NCBI GenBank assembly: GCA_009823395.1
Contig: CM020514.1
Span: 6,461,966-6,525,965, forward strand
DNA length: 64,000 bases
Direction of reading: 5' to 3'
From: Thamnaconus septentrionalis
Taxonomy: Eukaryota; Chordata; Actinopteri; Tetraodontiformes; Monacanthidae
Part shown: piece by piece, positions 1 through 13,539 of the stretch
How positions within the stretch are numbered: position 1 is the stretch's first letter
Layout of the letters: every line of letters begins with the position of its first letter
Notes under the pieces: model-generated
Databases searched by the model: none
Seen by the model: only the letters and a program-made list of their open reading frames with translations
Told to the model about the DNA's origin: nothing
Made by a program: the position numbers and the translations under genes

Positions 1-3000
1 AACAAAAACCTGCAACTGGACAATATCCACTGGTTGCGGGCATGAGAAATTTAGGGAGGATTAAGCGTTACACAATTCCTGCTGAGGTTTGGGAAATAAT
101 TCATGGAGAAATTCCTGTGCGGTTCCCCCTTAGACTGCAGCCCAAAAGCGCCCCAGAAACGTTTGTTTAAGCAATTTGAATTGTGAGTGCAAACCTGATC
201 TGAGTATTTACCGCCAGGATGCGTCCTTTTTCTTTACAAACACAAGAATGAAGCGAGGCCTCGTGCCCATATTTCTAAGCCCAATCGGCAGTTCAACAGA
301 AAACAGACCATCACGGCCAGCTCGTATATATTAAAACCTGCTCGGATGACGGAGCGAGCACAAATACAGACCGGTCAGAAGATTTGTGGCGTATCTAGTA
401 CTCCTTACATTATTCACCATGAAGCTTGGGTACACACGCGGTGCAGTGGTGGGGAGCCGCCGGCCTGATGTTCCTCATGGCAACAGGTTGCTTGGCACTT
501 CAGGTGATGTAAGGCAAATATAATTTGGTTGCATAATGTCAAAGTGGCCCATAAAAACCGCAAACTCGCAGACGACAAGCCTCTTCACATGTCTGCGCCG
601 CGGTGTTTGCGTTCCATCGGACTGGTTGGATTCAGTGCAGAGTGACAAGGGAGGGTGTGTGTGTGTGTTTGTTCGCAGCGGCCCCGCCGCGTGTTTTCAA
701 TTTTCCCTTAACTTCGCCCATACGCATGTTTAAAGTGTCATTAAATGGCCGGTGAGTAGCAGTAATATTTAATTCTCCCGAGAGTCAAATGTGTTTCTAG
801 TGGTACCAGGACAGAAGGAAACTAGCAACAAATCACTTTTTTAATTAGCTTTAGAAACCCGGAGCGCCAAATCTGTCAGCTTCCGGATTTATGCGCACAT
901 AAAAATGAAAAAACTGACGTTTGTTTGCAACGAAACTAGCGAGGTATTGATGTTGGAGCTGATGTGGGAAAAGTCAACCCTAACTCCCTAACCTAACCTG
1001 ACTGGAAGGAAGGTGACTGGTTCCTTCTGAATGAAACTAATAATTTATAGCCTAACTTTTTGATTGGAGTTTTTCAAGATGGATAAGTAATACTTCAGAT
1101 CTGAAATTGCAGTGATCGAGCTAAATTGCAAGGTTCACGCTTTAGATTTGGGGATGAAACTTTGGTTTTGTTTTCCATCACTGCTCTAAAACTGTCTTGG
1201 TTAATTTGTACTGGGGCGCAGGAACGATAATTGCTGCATAGTGACTCGCACAACCTGTACAAAAGTGTGTTGCCTATAATGATAGAGTATAACTGATGAG
1301 GAACACAAAAGAAAGAAAAGATGAAAACATGCAAAATTAGTGAATTGACTAAAACGCACCATTAGCATCTTTATCAGGGAAGTAATCAGCAAAAGCAAAA
1401 CATGATGGCAACTTTTATTTATTCAAAGTCTGGTTTTGATCCTCTTCAGTCCCCTTTAATGATAACAGTTGTATTAATTAGCAATAGCATTGCTTGCTAA
1501 CGTGGCTCGCAACTTCCCCTATATTGTGCTAAATTATTTCCATGAGGCTAAAGTTCAAGGCGCCTCGCGGCCAGCTGTTTCACAGGGTCAATGCGGCTGT
1601 CTTCAAGTCACAACTGGGGAATTCCACGCAGGGAACACAGCGTGCCAGAAATGTCAGAAAGGCTGCAGATATATCTGCTGTTAAACATAGGTTATGCCTG
1701 GTTACCTTTGCGCTGCCTTTTCTGGGACCTGGAGGGTGATGTAAGCAGGGTGTGGAGAAGTCTTTGGTATTTGCGGCACGGCATACCTGGACGGCGCTTT
1801 ACCTGAAGCAAACTGAAGTTTACGAGACTCATGCACCCTGTCATTGCATTCATAATATTGTGTGCTCATGTGTCACTGCACATGAAGAGCCCTGTGCACG
1901 GAATTATTGTGAAGATGTGGGTTTTGATCAGTGATGTTTGACTGTGGAACTTTACAAATCCCCAAAAAATTGACAGATAAAACACAAATTTGAAAGAGTC
2001 TGGCTGGAAATACCAAACAAATTGAAGATACTGCTCGCGGTTGTGTCAGTGCTTTTACAGTAACACACTTTCATGCACTTGCACAATACACACTAATATT
2101 GTAGTGTAAGGTGAAGTCTTCTGTTCTATGTACGGGTTTATTTTTATTTATTCCTGGAAAATTGCTTTTTGACTCGTCCGTGATTCTGTCCATCCTGAGC
2201 TCAACATTTTCATCTCAGGAAGTGCTGTCGTGGTAAAATGAAAGAAAGGTGGGTAAACTATGAATGTCTGCGGCAGCGCTGTCTTTGCTTAAAAAAGGTG
2301 GATAAACAAAAACAAACTAAACTAGACTAGAATAACTTAAACCGAATCATGTATCAATATAAATATAAACCGAATTGTGTATTTATAGAGAAATAATGTT
2401 TTTGTTATATTATCGGCTCAAATGTGCTGGTACTGTTAGGTGTAAGGGCTTATATTTCAAAAAGGGAAATGTGTATTTTCTTGACTATATCTTTAAATAT
2501 ATGATAATATGAGTGAAGATGTGATCAATTCATATGCAAATTATAATTTTGTGTTTTCAAGTTTTAATTGGGTATTTAATATTTTTAAATGTATTACATC
2601 CATACCAACAGATCAAGTGTAATGCATTTGTTTTGGCCTTTTTAGGAGATTTTTTTTTTTTTTTTTTTTTGGTGAGGACAGTTTTTGGGGGAAAGATTAA
2701 ACAAATCCTTTGGGGAGCCAATCAACTGCCACCTGATCCACACAAACACTTTGGTCCGCGGATGCAGCCAACAGCATTGTTTCCCGTCCACTTCCAGAAT
2801 GACCAGTTGAATTCCACTGACAACAACCAAGACAACTGCACTGGATGTGTAGTTGGCGTCTGTCTTTGTTAAACCGAGAGATGCACACGTTCTCTTGCCT
2901 GCGTAGCAGTGGCAGTGAGGCCTTTTGACCACATGACTCATTTATAATGTGGCAGTAACTGGAGCACCAGATCAGAGGTGGAATATTTCTCTGTTATTTC

Positions 3001-5631
3001 TGGGTTTTTTCTTTCTTTCTTTCTTTCTTTTTCAGACCGAAAGCCTTGCTGGCTGGCTGGGTGACATGCGGGTCACACACTCGGGTCCTCGGTTTCTCCC
3101 CTCGTGCCAACAGAAAACTTTGCTCCTATTTGCAGACGTGTTATTCTAAGGGAGCTCGAAGGCCGCTTGGCCAGACTCCCCCCGGCTGGCTCGGAGCTCG
3201 CCGCGCAATGAGGTCACGCCTGATATGATCTATCCCGCTTGTGAATTTCAGTCAAAACAGCAATTAGCCGTGTTTTGCTCCCCGCGCGTCGGCGTTGACC
3301 CACTCGGAAAAGCATGCAACTCCCTGCAGAGGAACCCTCCCGATATTCCCACACACTGTTTTCCTGACACACATTTTGGCTGCTTTGTTCGCGCTGTTGT
3401 GTCGCAATAAAAAAAAGAAGAAAAAAAAGAGAGAAGGCGAAATAAACGAATCCCCTCTCGTAGGCTCCTGCATCTGAGGCCCATTAAGATTCCACTTGCG
3501 AAAACAACAACTGAGGAATAACGCGGGCATATGCTGTAGCCGTGCCAACTTGCAGCCCATTTTTTTACAAGCCCTGCTGAGAAAGCGGCTAATGCGAAGG
3601 AACCAAGTGTTTTGTAACGTTGGAGCTGGAGCCCACAGAATGTGATTGCAGGGTGCACTGCGCGAATCGGTGGAGGTACACAACCATTTAAAGGCAAACA
3701 TGTCAGCTCGTTGTTTGACAGTTTTACATCTAAATACCGCAAATTGCAGGGCCGGCACCAAAGAATTTAGGACCTCCAGCTAAGTTTGGTTGCATAACAG
3801 CAGGAGAGGATTTATGTTAAAACACGAAGGAGCAAAGGGGATCGGGATGCACAGGAGAGAGGAGAGGTCGACGGGAGATTTTGTTTATATGCAAATGATT
3901 TCCTGCAGAAAACACGCCCGTGTGTAAACTCGAGCCGGGAACTTTTCCTCGGCCTCAACCAACAAAGCTGAGAAAACCAGCGTCTAGACTCCTAGCGTGT
4001 CCGTCCCCGATGTCAAAGTCCGGCAATTTAAAACCCAACCATCCACTTTACGCCGCCCCCGCTAAGTGTGGCACAGAGGAAATTAGCATTTGTTGCAGTC
4101 AAATGAGGCTATTTCTAAAAAAAAAAATAATAATAATCCTCTCGCACGTGATGATGTAAATATCGTCTCCTGAAAGTTTTAACCCATGTTTTAATCTTAT
4201 TTTTAATCTTTGAAGTCGCTGTAACAGGCCCTGAACATTTCAGAAGCTTATTTTCCATCTCTGTTGAGAATCTTTCCAAGGCTTGTCTGTCGCATTCAAA
4301 GCATGACAGTGAAGCATTGTCAATGCCATGCGGTTGCAACTCAGGGGCCTCAATTTTCCAATACAATCTCGTACAAAACCCTCGCTCACTTCCGGATTGG
4401 CCGGCTTGTGTCGTCGTGTTTCTCTCGAATCTTTTATCCTCCTCTCTCAGGCCCTGTTTGAACTTGGCCATTTCAAGCGTTTTTCGTATTCCGATCGACA
4501 AAAATCACACAAAGTAACCAAGTGGAAACAGTCCAAATCCGTATTGTCATCCGATTACTCAAACCAGCCAGTCAGGAGACGTACAATTAGCCTTAATTGC
4601 CCTTCATTGCTTATAAATGAAAAAAGAAACCAAAAAGAAACCGTATCGAACCATTCGGATGAAACTGTTGGTTCGTCAGAATCCATATCAGTGCGACGGC
4701 GGCCGTGACTGCACTCAGTAGCACTTCTTCTGCATTTTTTCAAGCGTAGCGCAGCAGCAGCCACTTCCTGCTTTCTTCAAAAGTAGAAGATTTGTTAACG
4801 ACACACTGAAAAGCTCTGGAGCCTGTCCGGGTAGATAAACGTGCACAATTTCAAAGTCTAAATCTCGGCCATGGGGCCGCCTTGCAAGGGAAGGTCCGCG
4901 GCGTGAAAACCCAAATAACGCATTACTTTCCCGTGCGTGCTCATTTGTTCTCCCCGTGATGCTCGTCGCGTCTGCGCTTTTCAAAGCGACGCTGAGCAGA
5001 CGCTCGGTCTCCGGGGCTGCGGTGTTAACGGCCAGTGTCATGCAGAAAAAAGTGACTCCCGCCTCCGTTGGTGTCCCCCCTCCCCGCCGGCGTGACTGGG
5101 GATCGTCAGAGCCAGCCGCGGCTGATTAGCTGACAGCTCGCATGACTTCACGGCTTCCCAACGCACCTATTGTAATGTCGCCGACCTCTTCCTGTTGGAT
5201 AAAATCTAAAGACTGCGACCGTCGACAGTCGTGCGTTTCATTCGATTCCCTTTAGAGGTGCGGTTGGCCTGTACCTGCGACACGCTGAGCGAGGCCCCCC
5301 CTCAGATAAAAGCCTCCAACAATAGACAGGCTCTTCCTCTCATCTACAAAGGCTGCCGTCTCTATCGGCTTTCTGCCTACGCGGTTCAGACTCGCTGTCT
5401 GAGCGGCCGATCCCAGTCCCCTCTGTAAACTTTAAACACACACGTGCTAATCTGTCGACAACAGCAGCAAGGGTGTGAAATTAGCCGTCGGGTTAATTCT
5501 CCCTCCAGTTACTCATTGTGACTAAAGCACACGCACAAAACTGCAGGTCTGTGGTCATGTATGGCGATGCTTTGATCTTAAAGGTAATCATGTTGGACTG
5601 CTTAATGTGCTTCTAAATTAAAGCCACATTA
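1..5631. other. Non-coding DNA upstream of rdx
   Basis: No open frame here resembles a known protein and no RNA gene was recognised. The stretch contains a poly-T run near 2650-2672, a (CTTT)n run near 3009-3031 and CpG-containing patches around 3150-3500 and 4700-5420. The 5160-5420 patch has GATA-like (cagataaaag) and SOX-like (aacaatag) words and could be a regulatory element; this is inference only and needs conservation data. Confidence 0.5.
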
Positions 5632-6293
5632 AGGGTGAATTCCAATTCCTCCCTTAACCCTCAATCTCAACCCTCAATCTCAAAAATGCGCGCTCCCGCG
5701 AAGTGCAAGTGCTGTCCTGAGAACCTCAAGTTGAGGGACAAGTTTAAGGGCTGTATCGCCCTCAATATTGAGATTCTCCGGCACCACCCTTGGGAGTAAG
5801 GGCTACCCAGAAGGCATTGTGTATTTTCGCCAAGACATCTTCGAAAAATGGCGATGAAAAAAGCGAGCTACAAATGGAAGTATTTTCTTAGTTAATAAAG
5901 ATATAAATATTATGAAACCATTTTATTGTCTTAGTTTAAGACTTTTTTTATGGATTATTGACATCGTTGTTGCGTAACATTTATTATTTTTTACTTTACG
6001 ATGTTTGTCAGCCGGACCGGCGGTCCCTCATTGTGTAGCGACGGAGGACTTCTTTGTTTTCGTCGTCATCTTTTTCCGTCTCCTTCTTCTTCGTCGACGT
6101 CGTCTTCTTGACAGACTGGACGTAGCTTTGGCGTAAGGCCGCCCCCCACAGTCTGAAGACGTAACTGCACTCAAGGGGTGTCCCATTTCTTAGTCAAAAG
6201 ATAGCCCTTACACTTATTTTTGAGGGCCAAAGATTGAGGGTTAAGGGCGAGGGTTGAGATTGAGGAGTTAAGTGAGGAATTGGAATTGGCCCT
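5632..6293. mobile_element. Terminal-inverted-repeat DNA transposon, non-autonomous
   Basis: The left end, AGGGTGAATTCCAATTCCTC, is mirrored at the right end by GGAATTGGAATTGGCCCT. The inverted similarity runs about 45-50 bp inward through repeated CCCTCAATCTC words. The 662-bp body has no transposase frame, so this is a MITE-like element. No clear target-site duplication was found, so the superfamily is not assigned. Confidence 0.75.
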
Positions 6294-6599
6294 AAACCCT
6301 CGCCAGATCTCTTGGAGAATCCCTACGTGCATAACTGTGAAGGCTGTTTGTATATTTGGAACGAGCATTTCAATTTTAACGCGATAAACAGTCAATCTGT
6401 CACAGATATTTTCTTACCTGTTTTTATTATATTCAAACAACAACCGTGCAGGTGCTCAGAAAAGCGTGCCAGTCTACTGAGGTGGCGATGAACCACATGC
6501 CTCCATATCAGTGGGCTTGTGGGTGATCAATTTTATTTTCCTTAGAAATCAAAAAGGAAAAGTCAGAAAACAGGATAGAGTTAGAGAAGAATAGTGTTT

Positions 6600-6798
6600 G
6601 TATTTCCAGCTTTTTTCAGATTTTTTTTGGAAAAAGTAATGGAATCGTTTTTTGAGAAAGTAATTATGATATACCGTAATTATGATATACCGTAATTATC
6701 AGTTTTGCCACAGTAATCCTGTTACATTACTCCATTATTCAAAAAGTACTTTGATTACAGTAGTGGATTACTTAGTAATAGATTACTCGCCAACACTG
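6600..6798 (-). repeat. Fragment of the GTAAT-rich repeat found again at 21088
   Basis: This stretch is the reverse complement of part of the element at 21088-21557. Shared words include AGTAATAGATTACTCG and GTGGATTACTTAGTAATAG, ending in CCAACACTG. It is truncated on its left. The ends resemble CAGTGTTG termini of fish hAT-type elements. Confidence 0.6.
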
Positions 6799-6812
6799 AC
6801 GAGGGGTTACAG

Positions 6813-6851
6813 TCTAATTTACACAGGAAGGCAATTCCTGTGTAAATTAGA
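6813..6851. repeat. Perfect 17-bp inverted repeat, 5-nt loop
   Basis: The arms TCTAATTTACACAGGAA and TTCCTGTGTAAATTAGA are exactly complementary and separated by GGCAA. A T-run follows at about 6855. It lies just after a repeat fragment and has no coding context. Confidence 0.85.
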
Positions 6852-7993
6852 TGCTTTTTTTTAGCACGCGCAAAAAACCCCACACATTCACTGTTCATAT
6901 GTGCACTCTATTTTAAAGCTCCCATGTCTTTACAGTAAACGAGTCTAAACTTAAATGAGCAAATGCATGTGACATTCAAGGGCTGGATTTAGCGTGAACT
7001 TTATCATGGTGCCGCCGTGACCTATGAGCAAAGCAATGGACACCAGGAACCAGCGGCATCCTGCTGGCAGACACCAAGGCCTCCAAAGCTGTCGGTAGCG
7101 TCGACACCCCCTGTTCCTCTCTGATGATGGATGCGTCGGCGCGTCATGTTGGGCTGCAGGTCAAAGTGCCAGCTGAATAAAGTGATCTGTTTATAGATCA
7201 GTGTGTGTGTGTGTTCACTGTTGCTTTACCCCCATTGAAAAAACATTGTTTTTTTTTTAACCTAGATAGGGTGAAGACAGAAGGTGTCGTGAGCTTTTCC
7301 CCTACGGCTGATGCTAATTCCGGAGCCAGTCAGTCACCACCTTGTTCAGTCAAGCGTGTAATTTACACTACAAAAGACAAGTTTCACCTTTCCACCCCTT
7401 GTTACCAGCACAACCTTTCAACATGAAGCAAACGCACCCGTTGTGCGCGCGCGCACGCACACATGCACAAACACGTTATGTAACTGAAATAATGCAGCTT
7501 ATGTAGCCTTAAAGGAAAGTGAAGGTGAAAGGTGAAAACTTAGAGCTTGTTGGTAAATCCAATAGTAGAAAAAATACATTACACATGAAAAGAAAAACTG
7601 AGGTATTTTTCAGGCCCAAAATTAAACTCAAATAAACATCAGTCAGTTTTGGGATTGATGGGATGACCTGAAATCGCTGAAATACCTTGATCTCAAGCAG
7701 CCCGCCACCCCCCTACTAAGGAGTAGACTGTTTATTTCCTTAAGGTCCTCTCGATCATCCCTGACCTGTCAGTCAACAACCAGCCAGCCAAAAGAAAAGT
7801 ATTGGATGAATCACTTAGATTCCCTCCAGACGATCACAAAACCACCTTCCAACCAAAGAGTGAAATCACCTTTGCCAAATGTCTGTGTTATCTGAGACAA
7901 CTCTGCAGACTTCAGGTCCACCAGAGAGCTCCATTGAATCGGTCTTCAATTTCTGCATACCAGCTGGAGTGGATCACTGTCGAGCATTGGACT

Positions 7994-8020
7994 GGATTGG
8001 ATTGGATTGGATTGGATTGA
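7994..8020 (+). repeat. (GGATT)n minisatellite
   Basis: Five perfect GGATT units followed by a partial unit. Confidence 0.9.
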
Positions 8021-9771
8021 TCACTTGTAAAGACTGCACTGCTTTTAGAGATTTGATAATTTTTCTGTCACATTTTACAAATGGTTTAATGTCTACTGCA
8101 TATTATTACTGTCAAGTAGTATTGTTGAATACATGAATGCGCTGATGCTCTTTCCTTTGAATCGACCTGAATTGAATTGTACTGGTATCCAAATCTTTGA
8201 TTTGCTCCCAAGCTCCATTGAAGCAGCTTCGCATCTCCAACTGCTGGATTTAAACTTCCTCTTAAATCTGGTGTTTTGTTGGGGAGGGGGCAAGGTGTTC
8301 TCAGAGGGCAGAGCCAACACCTTGCTGGCCGTGGTTGCTCTAAACTGAGAGGAGGTATCAGCAAATGTTTAAGCATGAAATGTTCTCACTTCTGGGGAGT
8401 TCACTGACAGGAAAGAGACAAAGCTTACTGTTAGGCAACTCCGCTAAAGCGAATTTTGAAGGACACAATGCCTTTAAAGTAACTGGATCAGAATGGCACA
8501 TTTGATTGTTGCTTTTTCGCTACAACACCAGGTTGTTTACACTTGTACGCTGTGTCTGAGGATGACACTCTGCATTTTAACCTGCTCGCTGGAAGCTGCA
8601 CCACTTTCTGACCCGCGAACATCTCGGTGGAGCGACAGAACCCCGAGTCTGCCCACTTTCTCTCCAATTAGAACTAATTAGACGGTCCGTTCTGCCGACC
8701 TGCAGCCGGAATGTGGCTCAACATCCTGAACTCTTAGGAGGAAGCTGACAGGCGCGTGCTTGTTGGGACCGCGGCTGTGTTAGGGTTGGAGAGCGTGTCT
8801 TTTCCTTCTCATTACCTCTCCGAGGGGTGGCTGCTGCACTGAAGACCTCCGACCCCCATTACGTAAGTGCTCTTGTTTACGGCACTCGTGTCTTTTTACA
8901 GCTCCCTGGCTTGGGTGTCTGAGACTTTTGATATGGCCAAAACATAACTGCCCATTTTCTGCCGCTCTGCTCAGACATCTGACTGCTGTAAGGTAATAAG
9001 ACGCACAACGCTATTATCTCTTGTGCAACAATGGCTGAGCTCAGCCAGTTAGGTTTTATAGCATGCGAAGTGATCGTTGTAACGGGCCTTTGGGTGGTTG
9101 CAACGATTACAAACGGACTAATGAGACTGCAAATGACACCATGAAACAATCCGCCATGGAAGTCTCTCTATGAAGTTAGGGAAGCCAGCTGGAAGCGGTA
9201 ACGCCAAGGGATCGTTTATTATCCACCGGAGAACTTAAATGGAAGAACAAATGAATTCATGGATGGACCCCAGCGTGTTCAGTTGAAGGCGATGCGGGTC
9301 TCAAGAAGAACTTGTTCGTCGCCAAAATGTTACATCAGGTCCGGGGAGGTAATAGCTCAAGAAGACAATAGTTGATGCTTCAATTTCATAAGCAAAAAAT
9401 AAATGCACTTCTGTTACATTCTGTTGTCGATATTTGTCGTGGAAGATGTCAGACAAAGTGTTCGTGTTAATCATTTATTTTATTTGCAGATTTGTGGGTT
9501 TTGCTAGCATGTCAGCAATAACAGTGGAAAAACAGAAAACAGGGACATATGACATAGGCTCATCAGTGTTATCGGCTACACCTGTTTCCACGACTCACCT
9601 GCCACTGATTCGCCTGATTGCCTTCCACTCAACTGCATCTGTATTTAGACCTGGTCTGATCACCCAGCCGCTGCCGGTTCATCAGTTACTGTGAGGGCAC
9701 CACCCATTCGACAGCATTCGGAATCAGAAAATGTTGACATCTGCTCTGTTTGTTGTTTCCTTGCTGGGCCT

Positions 9772-9810
9772 ACAGAGATCATGACGTCATTGTGAAACCT
9801 TGATCTCTGT
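9772..9810. promoter_or_regulatory. Perfect CRE palindrome inside a 10-bp inverted repeat
   Basis: ACAGAGATCA (9772-9781) and TGATCTCTGT (9801-9810) are exact inverted arms. Directly after the left arm sits TGACGTCA (9782-9789), the full consensus binding site of CREB/ATF factors. Binding is inferred from the motif alone. Confidence 0.45.
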
Positions 9811-12800
9811 TTATTTCCACAGATTAACTGTTTACCCTTTTTTCTTTTTTTCTTTTTTTAATAAAATTGTAATTTAAAAAGGGGGAGGGGACAAACACTT
9901 CTTAATAGTGGTGCCAGAGAAGTAAAGGATGAACTCATTTGTCATTTCTGGGGAGGTCGCTGACAGGACAGAGTCAGCAAATTATTTTTATTGAGGTAAA
10001 GTGAGTTTTGTGTGATATAGAGCCTCTAATATTCTTCAGTCCGATCTGCTTTGCTCTTTCTTCCTTTCCAATGACCCAATGTCTCCTTTCCTCTCTATAT
10101 TTTCTCCAGTTCTGTCTCGCCGCTTCGACCTATTGTTCCCTCTTTGACAGCGATTATACTTTTTAAACCTGCACACAAAAAAAACAACCCTCTTGAACCT
10201 CCTGCCTGCCTCTCATCCTCTCTCATCCCCCTCAAGCCACACTCAGGCCGAAGTCTCGCCTGGATTTAATTTCCTGAATTTGTGCCTGTCGCGGTTTTAC
10301 TGCCAGGCAGGCATGCTCTCATCACCTAGAAAGGTGGTTTTGGATACTGTATAAATGTCACATGTTACATAATTAGTGACGTAACCTGCTGGACCCCTTA
10401 AATTCGGCACAATATTAGTTTCATAAACGAAGAACAGAGTCGAACCCTTGAGATTCCCAGGTTTGCTTTTATTGCAGAACACATGCAGGTGAGCTCATTG
10501 TTACATAAAGCTGGTCAGAGCATTAGCGTGGATCTGAAGGCAACATGATGGTTAAAAGAAGCACAAAATATAATTACATTTACTCAGCACTATGTAATTA
10601 TCATTGAGTGTATATAAAGATGCATGGAGTCATCGTGTCTTTTCGCAACCAACTTTGGCTGTTCCTGATCATCAAACGATGGAATGCAGATTTTTGGTAC
10701 TTCCATATTGGCCTCCTTTGTAAAACCAAAAGCCCCTTCCATGTTTTTATACAGTCAGTGGTATCTCTATCCTCTCAGTAAACTCCACAAAAAAGTCCAA
10801 TAATTTACTCATTCTACTTGGTCCATTTTAAAGAAAAGATTTGCTTACAAAAACATAAATAAATAAATAAAATAAAATGAAAATCAATTGTGATGTCACA
10901 TTTGGTTTTGCTTCATTTTATATGGAATATAATCTGTTGTGTTTTTTTAACCTCCCTGACTCATTTGTAAGCAGGTTATAGTCCAGAAACAGGATAACAC
11001 ATTGTCAAACGGCAGATGAGCAGCAGCTTTCCCAGCAAGTGGTACAATTTCCAGTTTCCATCATCCTAATAAATCCCTCACATGGATTAGAAATAACCAA
11101 TCCCCCCCAAGCTGATTAAAATAATCATTCTAAGTGGCCCCCAGAGGATTTTTCACAATTTGCTTAATATTTGACACAAAACACAATAAAAGGAGGACAA
11201 ACTGGTGTTGAGACACGTCTCCATCGTTAATGGGAGTACAATCTACCACACTGACCCACTTTTTGCCTTTTTATTGGCTAACAACCCGACGGGTGTCAGG
11301 GAAAAGAGAGTTCACCAGCTGTCAGTCACTGGCAGCCTGTTTGTTGGGATGAGAGTCAGACCATCAGCATGCCTCTCTCTCACTCTCTCACTCTCTGTGT
11401 CTGTGTTTGTGCGCGCACATGTGGACATGGTCCAGTTAAACAGTTTAAACCATGTCAAATCATCAGATGCTCTCTGAATGAAAGTATGCACAAAAGAAAA
11501 TCAAGAGACATCCTGATTATTATTTGTCCAGATAGACAATATGCAAAGTAAGCCAAAGATTCCAGTGGAAACCTGTTGGGCTGAAAAGTTCAAGGTACAG
11601 TGAAACCAAAATGAACTCCAGCACCTTTAAGACTGTTGAACTGAGACCAGCTCGACCACAATGGTGGAAAAGGACAGGGATCCAATTTGGGACGTTATGA
11701 TATCTTGAGACTGACTGAATGTGACAGGACCAATCAATTGAGGAGAAAGAGGTGGGAGACATGCCAAAGCTTGATTAGGACAGAGCTAGCAAGGTTCCTC
11801 TACAACTGGGTAACATTCCAAGAGAGATTGGCTCTCCCCTAGTGGCCAGAGTGACAGGTGTAAATCGATAAAACACGGTCAACTTGGGAAACAGCGAGAA
11901 CAAATAGATGAAGATGGAGTCAAGTGCTGTCAATGAACTGTGGACATCGCTAGAAGATATGAAGGCCTGCATCCCGAGAGTTGGCTCAATGTGAATAAGA
12001 TTGTTCAGTGTACAGAGTGAAACGAACCAGATCACCGAGATCGGGAGGGATCTCGGTGTCACAAACATCAACTGCTGTCTGCCACACTCACCCTCCGTGG
12101 TATGGCAGGAATCAAGCGCAGAGCTGCTTCCACACGCCGAGGTCATCCAGAAACCAAGCCACCCACTTCCCGGACCGGGACACTCCCCGTCTGGTCTGAC
12201 AAACCCAACATTCCTCAAACAACTTCCTCTCTCTGTCCAATACAGGAACACCAGCCCGCACACAGGTTGAGAAATGGAGAAGACGGTGTTCTGAAAATTT
12301 AATTATTTTTAGAGGCGAAGTCTTGAGTGACTGACTGATTTAAAACTACAGTATGAAATATCTTCCTTTTCCCATTTCAATGCCAAAAAACACACGGCCT
12401 TACATAGTTCTTCCACCCCCTAGTATACAAACCTTAATCAATATCGGCAGGATGGTCTCTTCGTAGAGAAAGTCCTAATCTGTGGATGGACAGTGGAATG
12501 TAAATATGTCGGAGGGAAAGTGGGGGATATCCAGTTGTTTTCACAGATTTTTACTGGGGTCTCTGGGATGTTTTGAGCAACGAACGCTGGAACTGATTGT
12601 AGATATTGTGCAGTGAAGAAGATGGATGAGTGTGTTTAGCCAAGACCTGCCAGGTTGTGCCTGCACATGCAAGAGCCAAATCAGCATCGGAGGGTCGTCC
12701 GGGAAGGCGAGTCTTCGCTCCGTCATCGTGACGCACTCCGACTCGAACGTGACTCTTCCCCTGCCGTCCAGGTTTCTTTCCCGCTCACGTGTTGCCACCA

Positions 12801-13497
12801 GGGGCCAAGTGAGGCCCCCTCTTGACGGTACGCCTCCCAGTTCAACATCTGCCACCTTGGATCTGATAGCGGCACGTACTCCTGTACGAATCACCTTGTG
12901 CTGCTTCCACGTGAGATTAAGATTGGATGCTGGAGGATAAAGATTTAAGTGGGGGGAAGAGAAATCCATTAAATAAAGGAGATAAGAGTAAAAAATACTC
13001 TAGATTATCAGGATACTTCTTCTCAATAAGGAAAGAGATGGAGGACGGAGGACGGAGGGGTAACGGTAGATTGTTGTGCATTGGCAGAGCTGGCTAGCAG
13101 GCCCAAAGTTAGGAAGAAAAACAGAAGGAACGCAATATGTTTGCGTATGCAATCAATTTTGGGCTTGCTATCTGGGAGCTTGGTAAATCAGGCCCGAAAA
13201 GTGAAAAGACAGGAAGCAACAGTGAATCTTGCTGCTGATTGGGGATGACCATTGATTGAGGCACATTTTAAACACAGAGACGAGACTTGCCCCTTTCTGT
13301 GGTGCAATTAGCATTGGATTGGTTAACTTAAAAGTGATCAACGGGAAGTTTTTTTACGTGTACTTTCCAAGTTTCCCTCTCTCTCCAAATGAATACAAGA
13401 TAATTCCAGTGGATTGAGGAGACCTATCACTCGACATGCCATTTTTAGTTTATCCTGGAGTCACAAGGCTTTAATTGATGATGTGACTGGACTGTAA

Positions 13498-13539
13498 CAC
13501 AAGTAAAACAGAGACAGTGGAGTAACTGTTTTACTTGTG
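13498..13539. repeat. Perfect 14-bp inverted repeat, 14-nt loop
   Basis: The arms CACAAGTAAAACAG and CTGTTTTACTTGTG are exact complements. No terminal-repeat transposon body is present between them. Confidence 0.85.

Noticed and set aside
3248..3761. Two overlapping minus-strand frames of about 165 codons
   Set aside because: Overlapping frames in different phases with no conserved motif; probably chance openness in a moderately GC-rich stretch.
11775..12263. 162-codon minus-strand frame, with shorter plus-strand frames over the same region
   Set aside because: No recognisable domain, no splice context, and competing open frames on the other strand. Not supportable as a gene.
12541..12969. 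142-codon minus-strand frame
   Set aside because: Read for retroelement and zinc-finger motifs and found none. Composition alone does not support coding.
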